This document shows, one piece after another, positions 1-10,812 of a DNA stretch of 59,566 bases. A model generated the notes under the pieces. It saw nothing but the letters and a program-made list of their open reading frames with translations, searched no databases and was not told the origin of the DNA. Position 1 is the stretch's first letter; every line of letters begins with the position of its first letter. The translations under genes and the position numbers were made by a program. The stretch comes from Halioglobus sp. Lineage in GTDB: Bacteria > Pseudomonadota > Gammaproteobacteria > Pseudomonadales > Halieaceae. The stretch is taken from positions 1-59,566 of the forward strand of contig JARFQU010000132.1 of NCBI GenBank assembly GCA_029287595.1, written 5' to 3'.

Positions 1-193
1 CAATAGTGGGCCGCAGGCCGACCTGATCGGGGGGCTCGATCGGACTGCTATCCACCTGCGGCCGAGGCGGCATTCGGCGCTGCTCCTCCGCCGGCTGGCT
101 TCCGGGTTCTACAAATATGATAGGCCAGAATACCACGCCCAGAGCTACCAGGATCAGCGCTCCAACCAATCGCTGCTTCAGGATGTCGTTCAA
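1..193 (-). CDS. SPOR-domain (DedD-like) cell division protein, N-terminal fragment
   Basis: Partial gene running off the left edge; about 64 N-terminal residues are visible. They begin [20 protein letters not shown], a short cytoplasmic start followed by a single membrane segment (about residues 9-27), then a Pro/Glu-rich linker. This is the usual start of DedD/SPOR proteins, which are anchored in the inner membrane and bind denuded peptidoglycan at the septum. The TTG start overlaps the folC stop in TTGA, a translational-coupling arrangement, and folC-dedD is a conserved pair in gammaproteobacteria. The SPOR domain itself lies outside the window, so the assignment rests on the N-terminus and context. 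Confidence 0.75.
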   Translation of the reverse strand, partial: MNDILKQRLVGALILVALGVVFWPIIFVEPGSQPAEEQRRMPPRPQVDSSPIEPPDQVGLRPTI

Positions 194-1491
194 GTAGGCG
201 CTCCCACCACATGCTTACGGCGATCCTTTTCCAGTGCCGGCAGCACCCCGGCCACGGTGTGGAATGAGCCGAAGATTACCAACCTGTCGCCACTACCCGT
301 CAGGCTCTGGGCACGGCGCAAGGCCTGCTTGATATTTTTGCTGACGCTAATCATCGTCTGCCCCGCAGCCCGCAGTAAGTCCGCGACATCGGCTGCCCGG
401 GCGGCCCGGGCATTACCCGGCTGATCAGCCAGAAACCAGGCATCGAACACCTCCGCGGCGGCGTTGACCATGGTCTTGATATCCTTATCCTTCATAACGG
501 AAAAAAGGGCAATAGTTTTACCTTTACAGGGGGTTATAGCCATCTTCTCAAGTAATTTATCAACTGCCGCAGGGTTGTGCGCCACGTCCAGGATGTAGTC
601 TACCCCGGCAACCTGGAGACTCTGCCGGCGCCCGGTAAGCCGCATGCCTGACAGGGCCTCCTGCAACTGCCCGGAGCCGACTTCCACACCCAGCAGCAGC
701 GCTGCCTGTAAAGCGGCACCTGCGTTTTGTGGCAGCACGCCGGCTAAATCCGGCAGAGGAAGTTCGCTACTACCGCCGCCGGGCCGGGATAAGCGAGCTC
801 GCACCACCGGGCCCGACTCATCTGCGTCGAACTCATGGCCCAAGCGCAGTACCGGGCCGGCCCCAATCTCTGCAACCCGCTGCAACAGTTCCCCGGGCGG
901 GTCCCTGTCGGCGACAAGCACCGCAATGCCAGGACGCACAATACCGGCCTTTTCCAGGGCTATAGCGGCCCGGGTGTCGCCCAGCCAGTCCTGGTGGTCC
1001 AGGGCAATGCTGGTGATGATCGCTATCGTGGGGTCTATAATATTCACTGCGTCCAGGCGCCCGCCCAGCCCTACCTCGAGAATCATGACATCCACCTGCC
1101 ACTCACGAAATAACCACAGTGCAGCCAGCGTCGTGTATTCAAAATAAGTCAGCGAGGTGTGTTCACGGGCCGCGTCGACCGCCTCGAAGGCAGCAATAAT
1201 TTCCGCGTCAGCCGCCTCAGCGCCCGCCAGTCGAATGCGCTCATTGAAGCGCAGGAAATGCGGAGAAGTTAAGGATCCGGTTTTTTTTCCGTCGGCAACC
1301 AGCAGCGCTTCCAGCACCGCGACCGTGGAGCCCTTGCCGTTGGTGCCAGCCACCGTCACCACTGGCTGCTCCGGCCCCAGCAATTCCATGCGCCCTGCCA
1401 CGGCAGACACGCGCTCCAGCCCGAGCTCTATTTCACTCGGATGCAGACTCTCCAGTCGCTGCAACCAATGCTCCAGTGTCGCCTTACTCAT
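190..1491 (-). CDS. folC: Bifunctional folylpolyglutamate/dihydrofolate synthase
   Basis: Adds glutamate to folates and forms dihydrofolate from dihydropteroate in the cytoplasm. The Mur-ligase P-loop [12 protein letters not shown] is present near residue 50, with the conserved [13 protein letters not shown] and LDVAHNPAA segments further on. I chose the ATG at 1491 (433 aa, [18 protein letters not shown]) over an upstream ATG at 1557, because the extension is a basic stretch lying inside accD. The start overlaps the end of accD by 8 bp and the stop overlaps the dedD start by 4 bp, so accD-folC-dedD is probably one coupled operon. Confidence 0.95.
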   Translation of the reverse strand: MSKATLEHWLQRLESLHPSEIELGLERVSAVAGRMELLGPEQPVVTVAGTNGKGSTVAVLEALLVADGKKTGSLTSPHFLRFNERIRLAGAEAADAEIIAAFEAVDAAREHTSLTYFEYTTLAALWLFREWQVDVMILEVGLGGRLDAVNIIDPTIAIITSIALDHQDWLGDTRAAIALEKAGIVRPGIAVLVADRDPPGELLQRVAEIGAGPVLRLGHEFDADESGPVVRARLSRPGGGSSELPLPDLAGVLPQNAGAALQAALLLGVEVGSGQLQEALSGMRLTGRRQSLQVAGVDYILDVAHNPAAVDKLLEKMAITPCKGKTIALFSVMKDKDIKTMVNAAAEVFDAWFLADQPGNARAARAADVADLLRAAGQTMISVSKNIKQALRRAQSLTGSGDRLVIFGSFHTVAGVLPALEKDRRKHVVGAPT

Positions 1492-2425
1492 CCTTTGTCG
1501 CAGCGACTGCGCTTTCCTCCGGTGACGGTGGCACTTCCAGTGGCGGAGGCGCTTCATCTTCGGGCCCGAGCTGCTGATGAGTCAGCTTGCCCAACAACCC
1601 GGCTATAGTGCCGCGCATTTCCACACGGTGCACGATCATGTCGATGGCCCCGTGCTCCAGCAGAAATTCACTGCGTTGAAAGCCCTTGGGCAGCTTTTGC
1701 CTGATGGTCTGTTCGATAATATTAGGCCCGGCAAAGCCCGCCCGGGCATCGGGTTCGGCTATATTGATGTCGCCCAGCAATGCCAGGGACGCTGACACGC
1801 CGCCGTAGATGGGATCGGTCATCACTGACACATAGGGGACGCCCTGCAGTCTGAGGCGTTCGATAACAGCGCTGGTCTTGGCCATTTGCATCAGGGAGAT
1901 CAGCGCTTCCTGCATACGCGCGCCGCCGGATGCGGAAAAACAAACCAGGGGTATGCCCTCTTCCAGGGCCAATTGCGCGGAGCGGGTGAATTTTTCACCC
2001 ACCGCAAAACCCATGGAACCGCCGTGAAAATTGAACTCGAAAGCCAGGGCAACCACGGGCATGCCACGCAGGGTGCCGCGCATGGCGACCAGCGCATCTT
2101 TTTCACCGGTGGATTTCTGGGCGGCGGTCAGCCTGTCGCGGTAGCGCTTTTTATCTTTGAATTTGAGTCTGTCGACGGGTTCTATTTCGCTGAATATCTC
2201 TTCGCTGCCGGCCTCATCCAGGAAGATGGCCAGGCGGCGTCTCGCGCCGATGCGCATGTGATGATCACACTTGGGGCAGACATCGTTATTGCGTTCGACA
2301 TCAGGCCGGTACAGCACCGCATCGCATTTGACGCACTTTTTCCACAGTCCTTCAGGTACGCTGGAGCGCTTGTCGCTCTCTTCCCTGCGAACCCCTGATG
2401 GCAGAATCTTGTCAATCCAGCTCAT
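1484..2425 (-). CDS. accD: Acetyl-CoA carboxylase carboxyltransferase subunit beta
   Basis: Beta subunit of the carboxyltransferase that makes malonyl-CoA for fatty acid synthesis. The N-terminal four-cysteine zinc ribbon is visible (CVKC near residue 33 and CPKC about 20 residues later), followed by the crotonase-fold core with [12 protein letters not shown] and [11 protein letters not shown]. The 313-aa length fits the family. The C-terminal 20 or so residues are a Pro/Glu-rich tail ([17 protein letters not shown]). It sits between trpA and folC, the standard gammaproteobacterial order. Confidence 0.97.
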   Translation of the reverse strand: MSWIDKILPSGVRREESDKRSSVPEGLWKKCVKCDAVLYRPDVERNNDVCPKCDHHMRIGARRRLAIFLDEAGSEEIFSEIEPVDRLKFKDKKRYRDRLTAAQKSTGEKDALVAMRGTLRGMPVVALAFEFNFHGGSMGFAVGEKFTRSAQLALEEGIPLVCFSASGGARMQEALISLMQMAKTSAVIERLRLQGVPYVSVMTDPIYGGVSASLALLGDINIAEPDARAGFAGPNIIEQTIRQKLPKGFQRSEFLLEHGAIDMIVHRVEMRGTIAGLLGKLTHQQLGPEDEAPPPLEVPPSPEESAVAATKDE

Positions 2426-2475
2426 GCTACCCCCGACCCCGATTAAGGCCTCATTATAAACACCCAGGGGGGCAT

Positions 2476-3297
2476 CTAGGAAGCAATGCTATCTATACCC
2501 TCGCGAATCTCTGCCACTAAATTTCCAGCCGCATCGATTGCGGCCTGCTGGCCGCCGCCATCGGCGATTGCCCTGGCGATACGGCTGACCAGGGCGCTGC
2601 CCACCACCACTCCGGCAGCGGTTGCCGCAATAGCTTTCGCAGATTCCGCATCCTTGATGCCGAAGCCCACGGCTACCGGCAATGCGGTGTGCTGCTGGAT
2701 ACCGGCGACACCCGTGCGCACCGCATCCAGGTCCAGGTGACCGGCCCCGGTTACACCCTTCAGGGACACGTAGTAAATAAAACCACTGGCCTGGGCCGCA
2801 ATTCGCGCGACTCGCGCCTCCGGAGTGGTAGGCGCCACCAGGAAAATATTGTCCATGCCGACACGGTGTAACTCAGCATTCACCTGCCCCACTTCCTCGG
2901 GTGGCAGGTCGACTGCCAGCATGGCGTCGATACCGGCATCTGTCGCAGCATCAGCAAACGCTGCATAGCCCATATGTTCCACGGGGTTGGCGTAGCCCAT
3001 CAACAGCACGGGTGTAGTGGCGTCATCGCGACGGAATTGCGCTACCAGAGCAATCGCATCGCGCAAGCTCGTACCGTGGGCCAGTGCGCGCTCATGCGCC
3101 AGCTGTATAACCGGCCCCTCTGACATCGGATCGGAAAACGGCACACCCAGCTCTATGATGTCCGCCCCGCTCTCCACCAGGCGGTGCATTAGCGGTACGG
3201 TGGCTTCCAGGGAGGGGTCTCCCGCTACCACGTAAGGTATCAACGCCTTGCGGCCCTGCTCTGCTAATTCCCGGAAACGTCCGGCGATGCGACTCAC
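2476..3297 (-). CDS. trpA: Tryptophan synthase alpha chain
   Basis: Cleaves indole-3-glycerol phosphate to indole and passes it to TrpB. The catalytic Glu lies in [16 protein letters not shown] and the catalytic Asp in the same block (PFSDP). The phosphate-binding SLKGVTGAG and VAVGFGIK segments are also present. 273 aa is normal. It lies 13 bp after trpB, so the two are co-transcribed and translated together, as expected for the alpha2beta2 complex. Confidence 0.97.
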   Translation of the reverse strand: MSRIAGRFRELAEQGRKALIPYVVAGDPSLEATVPLMHRLVESGADIIELGVPFSDPMSEGPVIQLAHERALAHGTSLRDAIALVAQFRRDDATTPVLLMGYANPVEHMGYAAFADAATDAGIDAMLAVDLPPEEVGQVNAELHRVGMDNIFLVAPTTPEARVARIAAQASGFIYYVSLKGVTGAGHLDLDAVRTGVAGIQQHTALPVAVGFGIKDAESAKAIAATAAGVVVGSALVSRIARAIADGGGQQAAIDAAGNLVAEIREGIDSIAS

Positions 3298-3310
3298 TCG
3301 GTATTACTCC

Positions 3311-4531
3311 CTAAAAATCTATGCCGTCGATCTGGGCAACGGTGTGAATGTCCTTGTCGCCTCTTCCTGAGAGGTTGACGATAATGCTTTGCTCCGGTGC
3401 CATAGTGGCCGCCAGTTTCTCGGCATAGGCCAGAGCGTGGCTGCTTTCCAGTGCGGGCATAATGCCTTCAATTCGCGTCAGGCTGTGGAATGCACGCAGT
3501 GCCTCGTCGTCATCGGCCACCACATACTGCACTCTGCCTACATCCTTAAGCCAGGAATGCTCCGGGCCGACACCGGGGTAATCCAGGCCGGCGGAAATAG
3601 AATGCGTATGCATGATCTGTCCATCGTCGTCCTGCATCAGGTAAGTGCGATTGCCATGCAATACCCCGGGGGTACCGGCGGTCAGTGGCGCCGCGTGCTG
3701 CGATGTGGCGACACCGTGCCCGCCGGCTTCCACACCGTACATGGCGACACTGGTGTCCTCCAGGAAAGGATGGAACAAACCGATGGCGTTGGAGCCTCCG
3801 CCCACGCATGCCACCAGTGCATCCGGCAGGCGACCGGCCTGCGCCAGCGACTGCGCCCGGGCCTCGCGACCTATGACACACTGAAAATCCCTAACCAGCA
3901 TGGGATAGGGATGCGGTCCGGCTACGGTGCCTATGATGTAGAAAGTATCATCGACATTGGTGACCCAGTCCCGCATAGCTTCGTTCATGGCATCTTTCAG
4001 TGTGCGTGAACCCGAGGTCACCGGGATGACTTCAGCGCCCAGCAGCTTCATGCGATACACATTAAGCGCCTGGCGGTGAACATCTTCCTCGCCCATAAAC
4101 ACCTGGCATTCCAGACCCAGGCGCGCAGCGATAGTGGCCGTAGCGACCCCGTGCTGTCCCGCCCCTGTTTCTGCGATCACCCGCTTCTTACCCATGTGCT
4201 TGGCGAGCAGCGCCTGGCCAATACAGTTATTGATCTTGTGCGCGCCGGTGTGATTAAGATCTTCGCGCTTGAGGTAAATGCGCGCACCACCTACCTGGTC
4301 AGACCAGCGGCTTGCCTCGTATAAGGGAGAGGGCCTGCCTACATAATGCGCCAGGTCCTGGTCTATCTCGCGCTGAAACGCCGGATCGGCGGAGAGCTGG
4401 TGATAGAGGTCCTCCAGCTCCGTCAGTGCCGACATCAGGGTCTCGGCGACGAATTTCCCGCCGTACACCCCAAAGCGACCATCCTCATCTGGCACCGTCG
4501 AAAAAATGGTTTCCCTTACGTCAGTGGTCAT
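3311..4531 (-). CDS. trpB: Tryptophan synthase beta chain
   Basis: PLP enzyme condensing indole with serine. The PLP lysine is in [14 protein letters not shown], and the glycine-rich phosphate loop is [11 protein letters not shown] start it at the ATG at 4531 ([10 protein letters not shown], 406 aa), because it is preceded by GGAAGGGTAAAGA, a good ribosome-binding site. The ATG seven codons upstream lacks one. The gap to trpF is 4 bp, giving a tight trpF-trpB-trpA unit. No trp leader or attenuator is obvious upstream. Confidence 0.97.
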   Translation of the reverse strand: MTTDVRETIFSTVPDEDGRFGVYGGKFVAETLMSALTELEDLYHQLSADPAFQREIDQDLAHYVGRPSPLYEASRWSDQVGGARIYLKREDLNHTGAHKINNCIGQALLAKHMGKKRVIAETGAGQHGVATATIAARLGLECQVFMGEEDVHRQALNVYRMKLLGAEVIPVTSGSRTLKDAMNEAMRDWVTNVDDTFYIIGTVAGPHPYPMLVRDFQCVIGREARAQSLAQAGRLPDALVACVGGGSNAIGLFHPFLEDTSVAMYGVEAGGHGVATSQHAAPLTAGTPGVLHGNRTYLMQDDDGQIMHTHSISAGLDYPGVGPEHSWLKDVGRVQYVVADDDEALRAFHSLTRIEGIMPALESSHALAYAEKLAATMAPEQSIIVNLSGRGDKDIHTVAQIDGIDF

Positions 4532-4535
4532 TTCT

Positions 4536-5174
4536 TTACCCTTCCAATTCACGATCTGCGGCGCGTACGGCCGCTATAAAACTTCTGATTTTACCCGCAT
4601 CCTTGACCCCGGGACTGGCTTCCACGCCACCGCTAACATCTACCGCCGCGGGGCGCACCACGTCAATGGCATTGGCCACGTTTTCGGCGTGCAGGCCTCC
4701 GGCCAGGATAATCTCAGCCGGTAACGATGCAGAGGCCAATTGCCAGTCAAAGGTCTTGCCGGTGCCCCCGGGCACTCCCTGCTGCCAGGCGTCGAGCAAC
4801 AGGCCGCGAGCGGCGGAGAACTCCCGGCACGCTGCAGCGATATCCGTATCGGCCCTGACCCGCAGCGCCTTGATCCAGGGCCTGTCGAACTGCTGACAAA
4901 ATGCCGCTGTCTCGTCCCCATGAAATTGCAGCACGTCTAGTGACACCTTGTGTAGAATACGCTCTATCTGGTCGGCAGGTTCATTCACAAACAGCCCCAC
5001 GGTGGTAACAAAAGGGGGCAATACCGCGACAATCTCCGCGGCTTGCTGCGCTGTTACTGCCCGGGAACTGGCCGGGTAAAACACCAGGCCGATAGCATCC
5101 GCGCCACTGGACGCCGCTACCAGCGCGTCCTGCGCCCGGGCGATACCGCAAATTTTGATACGCGTTTGGCTCAC
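4536..5174 (-). CDS. trpF: Phosphoribosylanthranilate isomerase
   Basis: Isomerises N-(5-phosphoribosyl)anthranilate, the third step of tryptophan synthesis. The start [14 protein letters not shown] is the family signature, with the catalytic Cys in [15 protein letters not shown] and [15 protein letters not shown] form the C-terminal phosphate-binding region. 212 aa is normal. It is the first gene of the trpF-trpB-trpA run; trpE, trpG, trpD and trpC are not in the window, which is common in pseudomonad-like genomes. Confidence 0.96.
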   Translation of the reverse strand: MSQTRIKICGIARAQDALVAASSGADAIGLVFYPASSRAVTAQQAAEIVAVLPPFVTTVGLFVNEPADQIERILHKVSLDVLQFHGDETAAFCQQFDRPWIKALRVRADTDIAAACREFSAARGLLLDAWQQGVPGGTGKTFDWQLASASLPAEIILAGGLHAENVANAIDVVRPAAVDVSGGVEASPGVKDAGKIRSFIAAVRAADRELEG

Positions 5175-5256
5175 TGGGGTGAATTACCGGCAAAAAAACA
5201 GGCGCGAATGATAGCAGATCGCTGGCGGCACTGTCTTTAAAACAAAGCCCGCAACT

Positions 5257-6096
5257 TTACCGCGAAGACAGCAGCAAAGGCCCGTGCGGGGTCTTCGGAA
5301 GGCCGAATGCCGGCGCGTACTCAACATCCACCAGGTACAGCCCGTGCGGCGCAGCGGTCTCTGCGGCGACGGTTCTATCCCTGCCGGCCAGCAGTTGCAC
5401 CAACCAGCCCTCGGGCCTTCGCCCACTGCCCACAGCCATCAGCGAACCGGCTATATTACGCACCATATGGTGCACAAAGGCGTTGGCGGTAATGTCGATA
5501 ACCACCAAGTCTCCCGCGCGCGAGACTGTCACCGCGCGCACATCGCGCATAGGCGATGTAGACTGGCAGGCGGCGGCACGAAAAGCACTGAAATCCTGCT
5601 CTCCCAGCAGACACTGGGCCTCACGGTGCATCAACTGTGTATCCAGCGGTTGGCGCTGCCAGGTGACCTGTCCTCCCAACAGCGCCGGGCGCACCGGAGT
5701 GTTGGCAATCACGTAGCGGTAGCGTCGCGCCTGAGCGGAAAAACGGGCGTGAAACTCCTCCGGCACCGCCATAGCCCAATGCAGTCTTACGTCATGGGGC
5801 AGGTTGCCGTTGCCACCCAGCACCCAGGCTTTGGCACTGCGCGTCACCGGGGCATCGAAGTGTACCACCTGGCAAAACCCGTGGACCCCGGTGTCGGTAC
5901 GACCGGCGCAGTGCACCCTGACAGGCGTGGCCGCAACCACTGCCAGTGCAGCTTCAAGGGTCGTTTGAACTGTTTGTACATCGAGATGTGGTTGCGACTG
6001 CCAGCCGCTGTAGCGGCTGCCGTTATATTCGACCCGGCAGGCTATGCGGCCGCCCGCAGGCAGTGGGTCGGCCGAAAAGGGTGGGCTCTCAGCCAA
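5257..6096 (-). CDS. truA: tRNA pseudouridine(38-40) synthase
   Basis: Converts uridines 38-40 of the tRNA anticodon arm to pseudouridine. The catalytic Asp is in HCAGRTDTGVHGFCQ, and the sequence starts with the typical CRVEYNGSRYSGWQSQP. 279 aa fits the family. It overlaps the end of fimV by 8 bp, so the two genes are probably transcribed together. Confidence 0.96.
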   Translation of the reverse strand: MAESPPFSADPLPAGGRIACRVEYNGSRYSGWQSQPHLDVQTVQTTLEAALAVVAATPVRVHCAGRTDTGVHGFCQVVHFDAPVTRSAKAWVLGGNGNLPHDVRLHWAMAVPEEFHARFSAQARRYRYVIANTPVRPALLGGQVTWQRQPLDTQLMHREAQCLLGEQDFSAFRAAACQSTSPMRDVRAVTVSRAGDLVVIDITANAFVHHMVRNIAGSLMAVGSGRRPEGWLVQLLAGRDRTVAAETAAPHGLYLVDVEYAPAFGLPKTPHGPLLLSSR

Positions 6097-8449
6097 TGCG
6101 ATCTAGCAGTTCGCTGGCCTCGGCTTTGAGTTCATCGGTGCCCTCTGCGAGCACTTCTTCGAGGATCTGGCGAGCACCATCGTCATCACCCATGTCCATG
6201 TAGGCCCGCGCGAGGTCGAGCTTGGTAGACAGACCACTGCTTTCTGCTGCAATCACCAGCTCCTCGTCATCCTCCTCCTGAGCCAACTCGCTCCCGGAAA
6301 AGTCAGCAGACAGGTCCAGGTCCTCGGGCGCCAACTCATCGACCTCCCCTTCCTCGATTTCCAGTCCGCTGAAATCAGCTTCCAGCGATGCATCGGAGTC
6401 TGCGAGTAAATCCAGGGGAGGAGCCTCTGCCTCCGGCTCTGGCTCCGGCGCAGTTTCTGGCTCTATAAAGCGCTTGGCTTCATCGACCGGCTGTTCCGCC
6501 CCGGTTCCAAGTTCAGCCAGCACCTCCTCGCCACGGGCCAGGCAGTCCGCATCGCCGATCGAGCGCAGTTCCCCGAGTTCTCGCTGGGCGGCGGCACGAT
6601 CACCGGTTTCCGCATACAATTCCAGCAGCTTCAGGTGATAACCGGCATTGCCAGGCTCATTGGTGACCGCATTATTAAGCAGATCAATAGCCTGCGGGTA
6701 ACGGCCATAAGCGATATAAATATCAGCCTCTGCCAACGCATCCCCGGTATCCACATCGGACGCGTACTCATCGTGTTTGCGCTCCCCGTAGCCGCGATTA
6801 TCCGGGCGCTCATACTCGGGTTCCTCTACCGGCTGCTCAGCAACAGCCTCAGGCAGTTCCTCGGCGGGTGCGTCTACTTCCAGTGCCTGGTCTTTCAACT
6901 CCACATCGGCGAACACATCTTCCGCGGGCTTCACGGGGGCTGCCGTGGCCGTTCCCTGGTCCTCACCGCCACGACGGCGCACAAAGATAAAGCCAAGTAC
7001 ACCCAACACCAAGGCACCCAGCACATAGAGCAGGTAACTCATCATGCCACCGCCGCTTTCCTGCGGCACGGGCTTGGCGGCGGGGGCCGGAGCTGGCTTG
7101 GCAGGGACCACGGCAGCGACCGGCTCCTCAGCTACGACTTCAACGACCTCTTCCTCCACAACTTCCAGGTCGACCATGCCTTCATCTACGCCGTCCGCAT
7201 CGCCAGGGGTCGCGTCCATTGCACCGTCGCCTTCAGCGGGTGCGATTTCGGCAACCAGGTCCTCGGCCATCTCGCCCTCTTCCTCGGGCATGGCTGCGCT
7301 ATCAGGCCCGGTCTCGCCACCTTCAGCCTTGGCCAATGCCGCCTGTAAAGCTGCGATCTGTTCGTCTTTCAAGTTGACAATGCGGCTCAGTGTCTCGACC
7401 TGCTGCTCCATGGCGGCGAGCTTCGCCGAGGTGTCCGCTCCCTCGAGCTCAGCCTTGTCCATTTCTTCCATGGCACTGGTGCTGGTAGCGACGTCACGCT
7501 GCTCTACTGAATCGCCGTCAGCGCCGCTGGCACTTTCATCGGGCTCATCAGCGGAAATACGCAGAGTCGGTCCCGCACTGGCAATGGGTTGGGATGCGCG
7601 ACCGGCGCGCCAGTCATCATTCTGCTGGCGCACCTCGGCCAGCGCCGCGTCGAGGTCAGCAGAGCTGATATCGTCGGCACTGGGCAGATAGACAATATAC
7701 CCGGCCTTGATGCGGTTAATATTGCCATCGATAAAGGCGTTGGGGTTGAGCCGCTGGATATCCAGCATGGTCTGGTGTACCGAAGTGCCCTGGGGTCGCG
7801 CCTGTTGGGCGATTTCCCACAGCGTGTCATCGCGGTGAATCATGTAGCGACGACCGGATACCGGTGCCTGGGACGTTTCCGCACTGAAATCACGGTCAGG
7901 CATCCCCCCCGGGGGGAGAGTGGATTTCTTTATATCGACCTGGGTCCCGGTTTTCTTGCTGGCCGCGGGCTGTTCAGTTTTTTTTACCGGGGCGGGGATA
8001 CCCTCTACTTCCTGCACCCGAGTAGTCGCGGAGATCACAGGATTGACTTGATCAAATACCGGAGGATCAACCAGCACAGTGTATTCACGCAACAGGCGTC
8101 CGTTGGGCCAACGCGCCTCAACTATAAAATCAAGATAGGGCTCAAGCACCGGGTCCTCGGAAGTCACCACAATCCGTGGACCACCGGCGGCGTCTATTTG
8201 TACTTCGAATTTGATGCTGGTAAGAAAATAAGCCCTTTCCAGGCCCATTTTCTTGAAATCTTCCCGGGTCGCCAGACGAACCTTGATCTCGTCTTCGTGC
8301 AGACTGCCCGTGTTAAGCAGGTCTACCTGTGCTTGCAATGGTTCATTGAGAAAGGACTGCAGACTTAGCTCACCCAGACCAAGGGCCATAACGGACCCTG
8401 CGTGCAAGCACCCCAGCGATAATGCAATAGCAGCTATTTTTCGACCCAT
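6089..8449 (-). CDS. fimV: FimV/HubP polar hub protein
   Basis: Inner-membrane, peptidoglycan-binding hub that in Pseudomonas and Vibrio organises the cell pole and supports type IV pilus function. The parts in order: signal peptide (residues 1-22, MGRKIAAIALSLGC...); the FimV N-terminal beta-domain (LGELSLQSFLNEPLQA); a LysM domain (about 201-256, with DTLWEIAQQARP); a coiled coil (about 335-375); one membrane segment (about 470-490) followed by VRRRGG; then a very acidic cytoplasmic region with TPR-like helices ending in the conserved FimV C-terminal domain (DLARAYMDMGDDDGARQIL). The 786-aa length is within the broad family range. Confidence 0.93.
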   Translation of the reverse strand: MGRKIAAIALSLGCLHAGSVMALGLGELSLQSFLNEPLQAQVDLLNTGSLHEDEIKVRLATREDFKKMGLERAYFLTSIKFEVQIDAAGGPRIVVTSEDPVLEPYLDFIVEARWPNGRLLREYTVLVDPPVFDQVNPVISATTRVQEVEGIPAPVKKTEQPAASKKTGTQVDIKKSTLPPGGMPDRDFSAETSQAPVSGRRYMIHRDDTLWEIAQQARPQGTSVHQTMLDIQRLNPNAFIDGNINRIKAGYIVYLPSADDISSADLDAALAEVRQQNDDWRAGRASQPIASAGPTLRISADEPDESASGADGDSVEQRDVATSTSAMEEMDKAELEGADTSAKLAAMEQQVETLSRIVNLKDEQIAALQAALAKAEGGETGPDSAAMPEEEGEMAEDLVAEIAPAEGDGAMDATPGDADGVDEGMVDLEVVEEEVVEVVAEEPVAAVVPAKPAPAPAAKPVPQESGGGMMSYLLYVLGALVLGVLGFIFVRRRGGEDQGTATAAPVKPAEDVFADVELKDQALEVDAPAEELPEAVAEQPVEEPEYERPDNRGYGERKHDEYASDVDTGDALAEADIYIAYGRYPQAIDLLNNAVTNEPGNAGYHLKLLELYAETGDRAAAQRELGELRSIGDADCLARGEEVLAELGTGAEQPVDEAKRFIEPETAPEPEPEAEAPPLDLLADSDASLEADFSGLEIEEGEVDELAPEDLDLSADFSGSELAQEEDDEELVIAAESSGLSTKLDLARAYMDMGDDDGARQILEEVLAEGTDELKAEASELLDRIG

Positions 8450-8654
8450 ACCGATGCCTTATAATTCTTCTGCCTAATGTATATTCAGTCGGCCTCCCCT
8501 GGACCCGACCACCAATCCGGATGCTGCCAGCGCTGTGTTTGGAAAAATCAGCCCCTACAAACACTTGCACTACCAACTGCAGGTACTACAACAACTACCC
8601 CAAAGCACCCGCAAGGCCCCGAATTTGCACCCAAGTATCAGTGATCTAACGGCA

Positions 8655-9680
8655 TTAATCAAGGTAGGTCGATATCAAGCTCTCGGCAATTTGCACACTA
8701 TTGAGTGCCGCACCCTTGCGCACATTATCTGCGACTATCCACATATCCAGTCCCCTGGGGTGGGAGATATCCTCGCGAATCCGCCCCACGTAGACCGGAT
8801 CGGTCCCCGCAGAGTCGCTCACGGCGGTAGGATAACCACCATCGGCCCGCTCATCCATTACAGTCACGCCGGGGGCATGCTCCAGTAATGCGCGGGCTTC
8901 CTCGGCGCCGATCTTGTCGACGGTCTCAATATGCACAGCCTCGGAGTGACCGAAAAATACCGGGATACGCACGCAGGTGGGGTTTACCTGGATCCCCGGG
9001 TCGTCAAAGATCTTGCGGGTTTCCCATATCATCTTCATCTCTTCTCGGGTATAGCCGTTGTCCTGGAAGGTATCGATATGTGGCAAGGCATTAAAGGCGA
9101 TCTGCTTGGGGTACACCTCGCACTGAGCCTCCTGGCCATTGAGCAGGCGCGCGGTCTGCCCGGCGAGCTCCTCGATGGCTTCCTTCCCGGTGCCGGATAC
9201 AGCCTGGTAGGTAGCCACATTGATACGTTCAATGCCTACCGCGTCATAGATTGGCTTCAGCGCCACCAGCATCTGAATGGTAGAACAATTGGGGTTGGCG
9301 ATAATATTGCGCCGGGTATAGCCTGCCAGGGCCTCGATATTGACCTCCGGGATGATCAGCGGCACATCCTCATCCTGACGAAAATGCGAGGTGTTATCGA
9401 CCACCACGCAACCCGCGGCCGCGGCCCTGGGTGCGAATTCCTCGGAGATACTGCCCCCCGCGGAGAACAGCCCAATCCGGGCCTTACTGAAATCAAATTC
9501 AGCCAGGTCAGTGACTTTCACCGTGTTGCCATTGAACATGATGGTTTTGCCCGCGGAACGACTGCTGGCCAGTGCATAGAGGTTGCGCACGGGGAAATTG
9601 CGCTCCTCCAGTATCGAGATCATGGCCTCACCCACTGCCCCGGTTGCGCCGACAACGGCGACGTCATATAAATTACTCAT
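8655..9680 (-). CDS. asd: Aspartate-semialdehyde dehydrogenase
   Basis: Reduces aspartyl phosphate to the semialdehyde for Lys, Met, Thr and diaminopimelate synthesis. It has the N-terminal nucleotide-binding VAVVGATGAVGEAM, the catalytic Cys in IANPNCSTIQ and a conserved His in FFGHSEAVHIE. 341 aa is the short Asd type found beside leuB in pseudomonads. The 205-bp gap to fimV probably holds the fimV promoter. Upstream, leuB ends 35 bp away. Confidence 0.95.
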   Translation of the reverse strand: MSNLYDVAVVGATGAVGEAMISILEERNFPVRNLYALASSRSAGKTIMFNGNTVKVTDLAEFDFSKARIGLFSAGGSISEEFAPRAAAAGCVVVDNTSHFRQDEDVPLIIPEVNIEALAGYTRRNIIANPNCSTIQMLVALKPIYDAVGIERINVATYQAVSGTGKEAIEELAGQTARLLNGQEAQCEVYPKQIAFNALPHIDTFQDNGYTREEMKMIWETRKIFDDPGIQVNPTCVRIPVFFGHSEAVHIETVDKIGAEEARALLEHAPGVTVMDERADGGYPTAVSDSAGTDPVYVGRIREDISHPRGLDMWIVADNVRKGAALNSVQIAESLISTYLD

Positions 9681-9715
9681 GCTCTATTTCCACTTATTGA
9701 CCTGTTTGATGTATC

Positions 9716-10801
9716 TCAGCACTGCAGGGCAGCAACCACCGCCTCGCCCATCTCCACAGTCGACACCGCTTGCATGCCGGCGGAGTGAATATCTGGCGTA
9801 CGCAAGCCCTGGTCCAGCACCGCGCTGACCGCCGCCTCGATGGCGTCAGCCGCCTCGGGGCTGGCCAGCGTATAGCGCAACATCATAGCGACCGACAGTA
9901 TCGTCGCCAGCGGATTAGCCTTCCCCTGTCCAGCGATATCCGGCGCGCTGCCGTGGCAGGGTTCATACATTCCCCTCCCCGCCTGGTCCAGCGACGCAGA
10001 TGGCAGCATGCCGATGGAGCCGGTCAACATCGCCGCCGCGTCCGACAGGATATCGCCAAACATATTGCCGGTGACGATCACGTCAAAGCGCTTGGGCGCC
10101 ATCACCAATTGCATAGCCGCGTTGTCCACGTACATGTGACTGAGTTCCACGTCGGGATATTCACTCGCCACCTCTTCCACAACCTCACGCCACAGGATCG
10201 TCGCCTCCAACACGTTGGATTTGTCCACGGAGCACAGCCGTCCGTCGCGTTTGCGAGCCAGTTCAAAAGCCAGGTGTGCGATGCGCCGCACCTCGGACTC
10301 GCGGTAAACGTAGGTATTGAAACCCTCGCGTTCGCCGTTTTCCAGGGTGCGTATTCCCCGGGGCTCGCCAAAATAAATACCCCCGGTAAGCTCCCTTACG
10401 ATCAGGATGTCCAGGCCGGAGACGATTTCGGGCTTCAGGCTGGATGCATCTGCCAGTTGTGGGTAGAGAATCGCCGGGCGCAGGTTGCCAAATAACTGCA
10501 ACTCGGAACGAATACCAAGCAATCCCTTTTCCGGGCGCAGGTGCCGCTCAACGTCATCCCACTTGGGGCCGCCCACTGCGCCCAGTAATATGGCATCCAC
10601 TTCCCGGGCCCGCGCCAGGGTTTCCTCCGGCAGCGGCACGCCATGGACATCCAGAGCAGCGCCACCCAACAGTCCATATTCCAGTTCCAGGCCCAACTGG
10701 AAACCCGCGTTGGCTTTTTCCAGAACCTTGACCGCCTCTGTGATAATTTCCGGGCCGATATAATCACCCGGCAATATCAGAACTTTTTTACCCACCTTCA
10801 T
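9716..10801 (-). CDS. leuB: 3-isopropylmalate dehydrogenase
   Basis: Oxidatively decarboxylates 3-isopropylmalate in leucine synthesis. It has the substrate-binding arginine region ([14 protein letters not shown]), [11 protein letters not shown], and the metal-binding block [16 protein letters not shown] start at ATG 10801 ([10 protein letters not shown], 361 aa), preceded by GGGAGAG, rather than 12 codons upstream inside leuD. The nucleotide-adjacent N-terminal motif, usually GDGIGPE, reads GDYIGPE here. It lies 11 bp after leuD. Confidence 0.95.
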   Translation of the reverse strand: MKVGKKVLILPGDYIGPEIITEAVKVLEKANAGFQLGLELEYGLLGGAALDVHGVPLPEETLARAREVDAILLGAVGGPKWDDVERHLRPEKGLLGIRSELQLFGNLRPAILYPQLADASSLKPEIVSGLDILIVRELTGGIYFGEPRGIRTLENGEREGFNTYVYRESEVRRIAHLAFELARKRDGRLCSVDKSNVLEATILWREVVEEVASEYPDVELSHMYVDNAAMQLVMAPKRFDVIVTGNMFGDILSDAAAMLTGSIGMLPSASLDQAGRGMYEPCHGSAPDIAGQGKANPLATILSVAMMLRYTLASPEAADAIEAAVSAVLDQGLRTPDIHSAGMQAVSTVEMGEAVVAALQC

Positions 10802-10812
10802 CTCTCCCTGCC

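Noticed and set aside
644-1147. Long plus-strand frames opposite folC
   Set aside because: Antisense shadows of a well-supported conserved gene in GC-rich DNA.
5175-5256. trp leader or attenuator upstream of trpF
   Set aside because: No leader peptide with Trp codons or alternative hairpins is visible.
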